A program made the position numbers and the translations under genes. Shown in pieces: positions 14,929 through 15,966 of a stretch of DNA of 15,966 bases (position 1 is the first letter of the stretch; the number at the start of each line of letters is the position of its first letter). The stretch covers positions 1 to 15,966 of the forward strand of contig JAKAWN010000128.1 of NCBI GenBank assembly GCA_021827245.1. Direction: 5' to 3'. The notes beneath the pieces are model-generated. The model ran no database searches. It was not told the origin of the DNA and saw only the letters and a program-made list of their open reading frames with translations. This DNA is from Acidobacteriota bacterium. GTDB taxonomy: Bacteria > Acidobacteriota > Terriglobia > UBA7540.

Positions 14929-15765
14929 TCATTTGTTACGGTCGGCTTGATCGGTGCTGCTAAGCGCTCGTTGAAATTCGTCCACGGGGCGATCAGTCAG
15001 ATCCCTGGAGATCTCTTGCGCACTTTTTACAAGCTCAGCTCCAACGTTTCGCATTTCGGTTCGAGAAAGCCTGCCGATTGGTGCGAAAACGCAAATTCCG
15101 GCGACCACACCCCCCAGATGATTAAAGACAGGGGATGCCACGCAGCGAATACCCAATTCATGTTCTTCGTCATCCGTCGCGAACCCAAGCCTCCTGGTCT
15201 CCGCAAATTGCGTCCTCAATAGCTCTACTGAACACAACGTGTTCTGATTATGTCTCGGGAGGCCCCGACTCGCGATCAGGTTTTCCACCTCCGGGTCGGT
15301 CAGATAGCTGATCAGTGCCTTCCCAATGGCAGTACAATGCAGATCAAGATGGCGTCCGATCCAGGAGCCTAACCGCACGCCGGGGATTTCGGCGCGGTCG
15401 ATAATGCGAACCTCAGCCCCCTCGCGGACCCCAACCTGGGCCACCATTCCGAGCTTTCTGGAGAGAGCCTGGATGTGCGGTGAACAGAGCTTCTTCAGGT
15501 CAGACTCAGCGCAGACATCTGCCGCAAAGGGCATTGTGTTCATCCCTAATTGGTAAATATGCCGACCAGCGCTGCGCCTGACAAAGTTGCGCTTGGCCAA
15601 TGTTGTTACCAGGTAATAGGCGCTGCTCTTGGGAATTTCGAGCCTCCGACTGATCATTGAGAGGCTCATGCCTGCCGGTGCCGATGCCAGCAGTTCGAGC
15701 AGGTTCAGTGCACGATCTACCGATGGAACCGCTTTCCGGGTACTATAAATACCCATTCCTTTCAT
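14929..15765 (-). CDS. IclR-family transcriptional regulator
   Basis: A ligand-responsive DNA-binding protein on the minus strand. The winged helix is near the N-terminus: SVDRALNLLELLASAPAGMSLS leads into ISRRLEIPKSSAYYLVTTLAKRNFVRR (turn and recognition helix), then the wing with YQLG. The C-terminal effector domain contains KLGMVAQVGVREGAEVRIIDRAE, LDLHCTAIGKALISYL and GIRCVASPVFNHLGGVVAGICVF, all typical of IclR. The open frame extends to GTG 15798 (289 residues). I prefer ATG 15765 (278 residues), because the best promoter (TTGACA/CATAGT) would start the mRNA near 15794, inside the GTG version. ATG 15756 is another option, and none has a good ribosome site. It converges on the amidohydrolase/ABM pair and probably controls that unit and itself. 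Confidence 0.88.
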   Translation of the reverse strand: MKGMGIYSTRKAVPSVDRALNLLELLASAPAGMSLSMISRRLEIPKSSAYYLVTTLAKRNFVRRSAGRHIYQLGMNTMPFAADVCAESDLKKLCSPHIQALSRKLGMVAQVGVREGAEVRIIDRAEIPGVRLGSWIGRHLDLHCTAIGKALISYLTDPEVENLIASRGLPRHNQNTLCSVELLRTQFAETRRLGFATDDEEHELGIRCVASPVFNHLGGVVAGICVFAPIGRLSRTEMRNVGAELVKSAQEISRDLTDRPVDEFQRALSSTDQADRNK

Positions 15766-15800
15766 ACTCTGGTTTGTGCTTTCTAGATCTGCTGCCACCG

Positions 15801-15829
15801 ACTATGTCAGACTTGACCGTTGATGTCAA
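15801..15829 (-). promoter_or_regulatory. Promoter of the IclR gene
   Basis: On the minus strand a perfect -35 box TTGACA (15824-15829) is followed after exactly 17 bases by CATAGT (15801-15806), four of six matches to the -10 consensus. The predicted start is near 15794. Confidence 0.6.
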
Positions 15830-15830
15830 G
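15812..15830. promoter_or_regulatory. Palindromic operator candidate overlapping the IclR promoter
   Basis: CTTGAC (15812-15817) and GTCAAG (15825-15830) are perfect inverted halves 7 bases apart. The right half covers the -35 box, so a bound protein would block transcription. IclR proteins commonly repress their own genes through such palindromes; binding here is inferred. Confidence 0.45.
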
Positions 15831-15845
15831 CACCTCACCAGACCC

Positions 15846-15966
15846 TGTCATTAGCACATCAAATGTCCGGTTGAATTAGCACGTGATCTGTCCGCTGAAG
15901 GCGGCGAGGAGTATCGGGCATTCGGTGGGAAAGGAGGCAGAATGCGACGATACTCGGAAGCCGCCT
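15846..15966 (+). mobile_element. Left end of an insertion sequence (cut by window end)
   Basis: Two tandem imperfect repeats of about 25 bases lie at 15850-15874 and 15875-15898. Each begins ATTAGCAC, has TGTCCG in its second half and ends TGA. They precede a transposase-like start. Multiple short repeats at the tip are typical transposase-binding sites. The outer boundary is probably the TGTCA at 15846-15850, but the true end cannot be set without the other terminus and the target duplication. Confidence 0.55.
15942..15966 (+). CDS. Start of a transposase gene (first 8 codons)
   Basis: ATG 15942 follows AGGAGG (15932-15937) by 4 bases and encodes MRRYSEAA before the window ends. The opening resembles some ISNCY-type helix-turn-helix transposases, but eight residues cannot prove a family. 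The tandem repeats just upstream support a transposase call. Confidence 0.45.

Noticed and set aside
15846..15900. CRISPR array suggested by two ~25-bp tandem repeats
   Set aside because: The repeats are imperfect, abut without spacers, number only two and sit before a transposase-like start; an insertion-sequence end explains them better.

Overview
The window looks like chromosomal DNA of an Acidobacteriota-type soil bacterium. The main reason is a ~1,190-residue TonB-dependent receptor with an N-terminal carboxypeptidase-regulatory-like domain, a protein type expanded in that phylum. Moderately high GC, Tat-exported cupins, a cytochrome c/PQQ-propeller fusion and long gene-poor gaps fit as well. 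The phylum call is an inference from gene content, with no database search behind it.

Layout. 1-198: C-terminal end of an unrecognised gene. 199-639: gap with a long imperfect hairpin (252-336) and a weak promoter candidate. 640-4206: the TonB-dependent receptor. 4207-4864: gap with a strong hairpin (4389-4433). 4865-6208: exported TPR protein. 6209-6622: gap with nested complementary segments (6441-6516). 6623-8557: cytochrome c-PQQ beta-propeller dehydrogenase resembling polyvinyl-alcohol dehydrogenase. 8705-11889: tightly coupled operon of two tandem Tat-signal bicupins and an exported ComEC-like metallo-beta-lactamase-fold protein. 11964-13307: NCS1-type nucleobase/hydantoin permease. 13304-13665: probable decayed gene with a ThuA-like C-terminus. 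13714-14758: amidohydrolase-2 family hydrolase and a small ABM-fold protein, 7 bp apart. 14929-15765 (minus): IclR regulator converging on that pair, with a near-consensus promoter overlapped by a palindrome. 15846-15966: left edge of an insertion sequence with two tandem ~25-bp repeats and the first eight codons of a transposase, cut by the window end.

How the parts may work together (inference). The left half reads as an envelope module: receptor uptake, a periplasmic TPR scaffold, and periplasmic oxidation of an alcohol-type substrate with electrons passing to the attached heme. The middle is a periplasmic metal-enzyme operon of unknown substrate that grew by tandem duplication. The right half reads as a small catabolic unit (permease, hydrolase, ABM protein) probably controlled by the IclR protein. 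One member of that unit appears to have decayed, and a transposon sits at its border.
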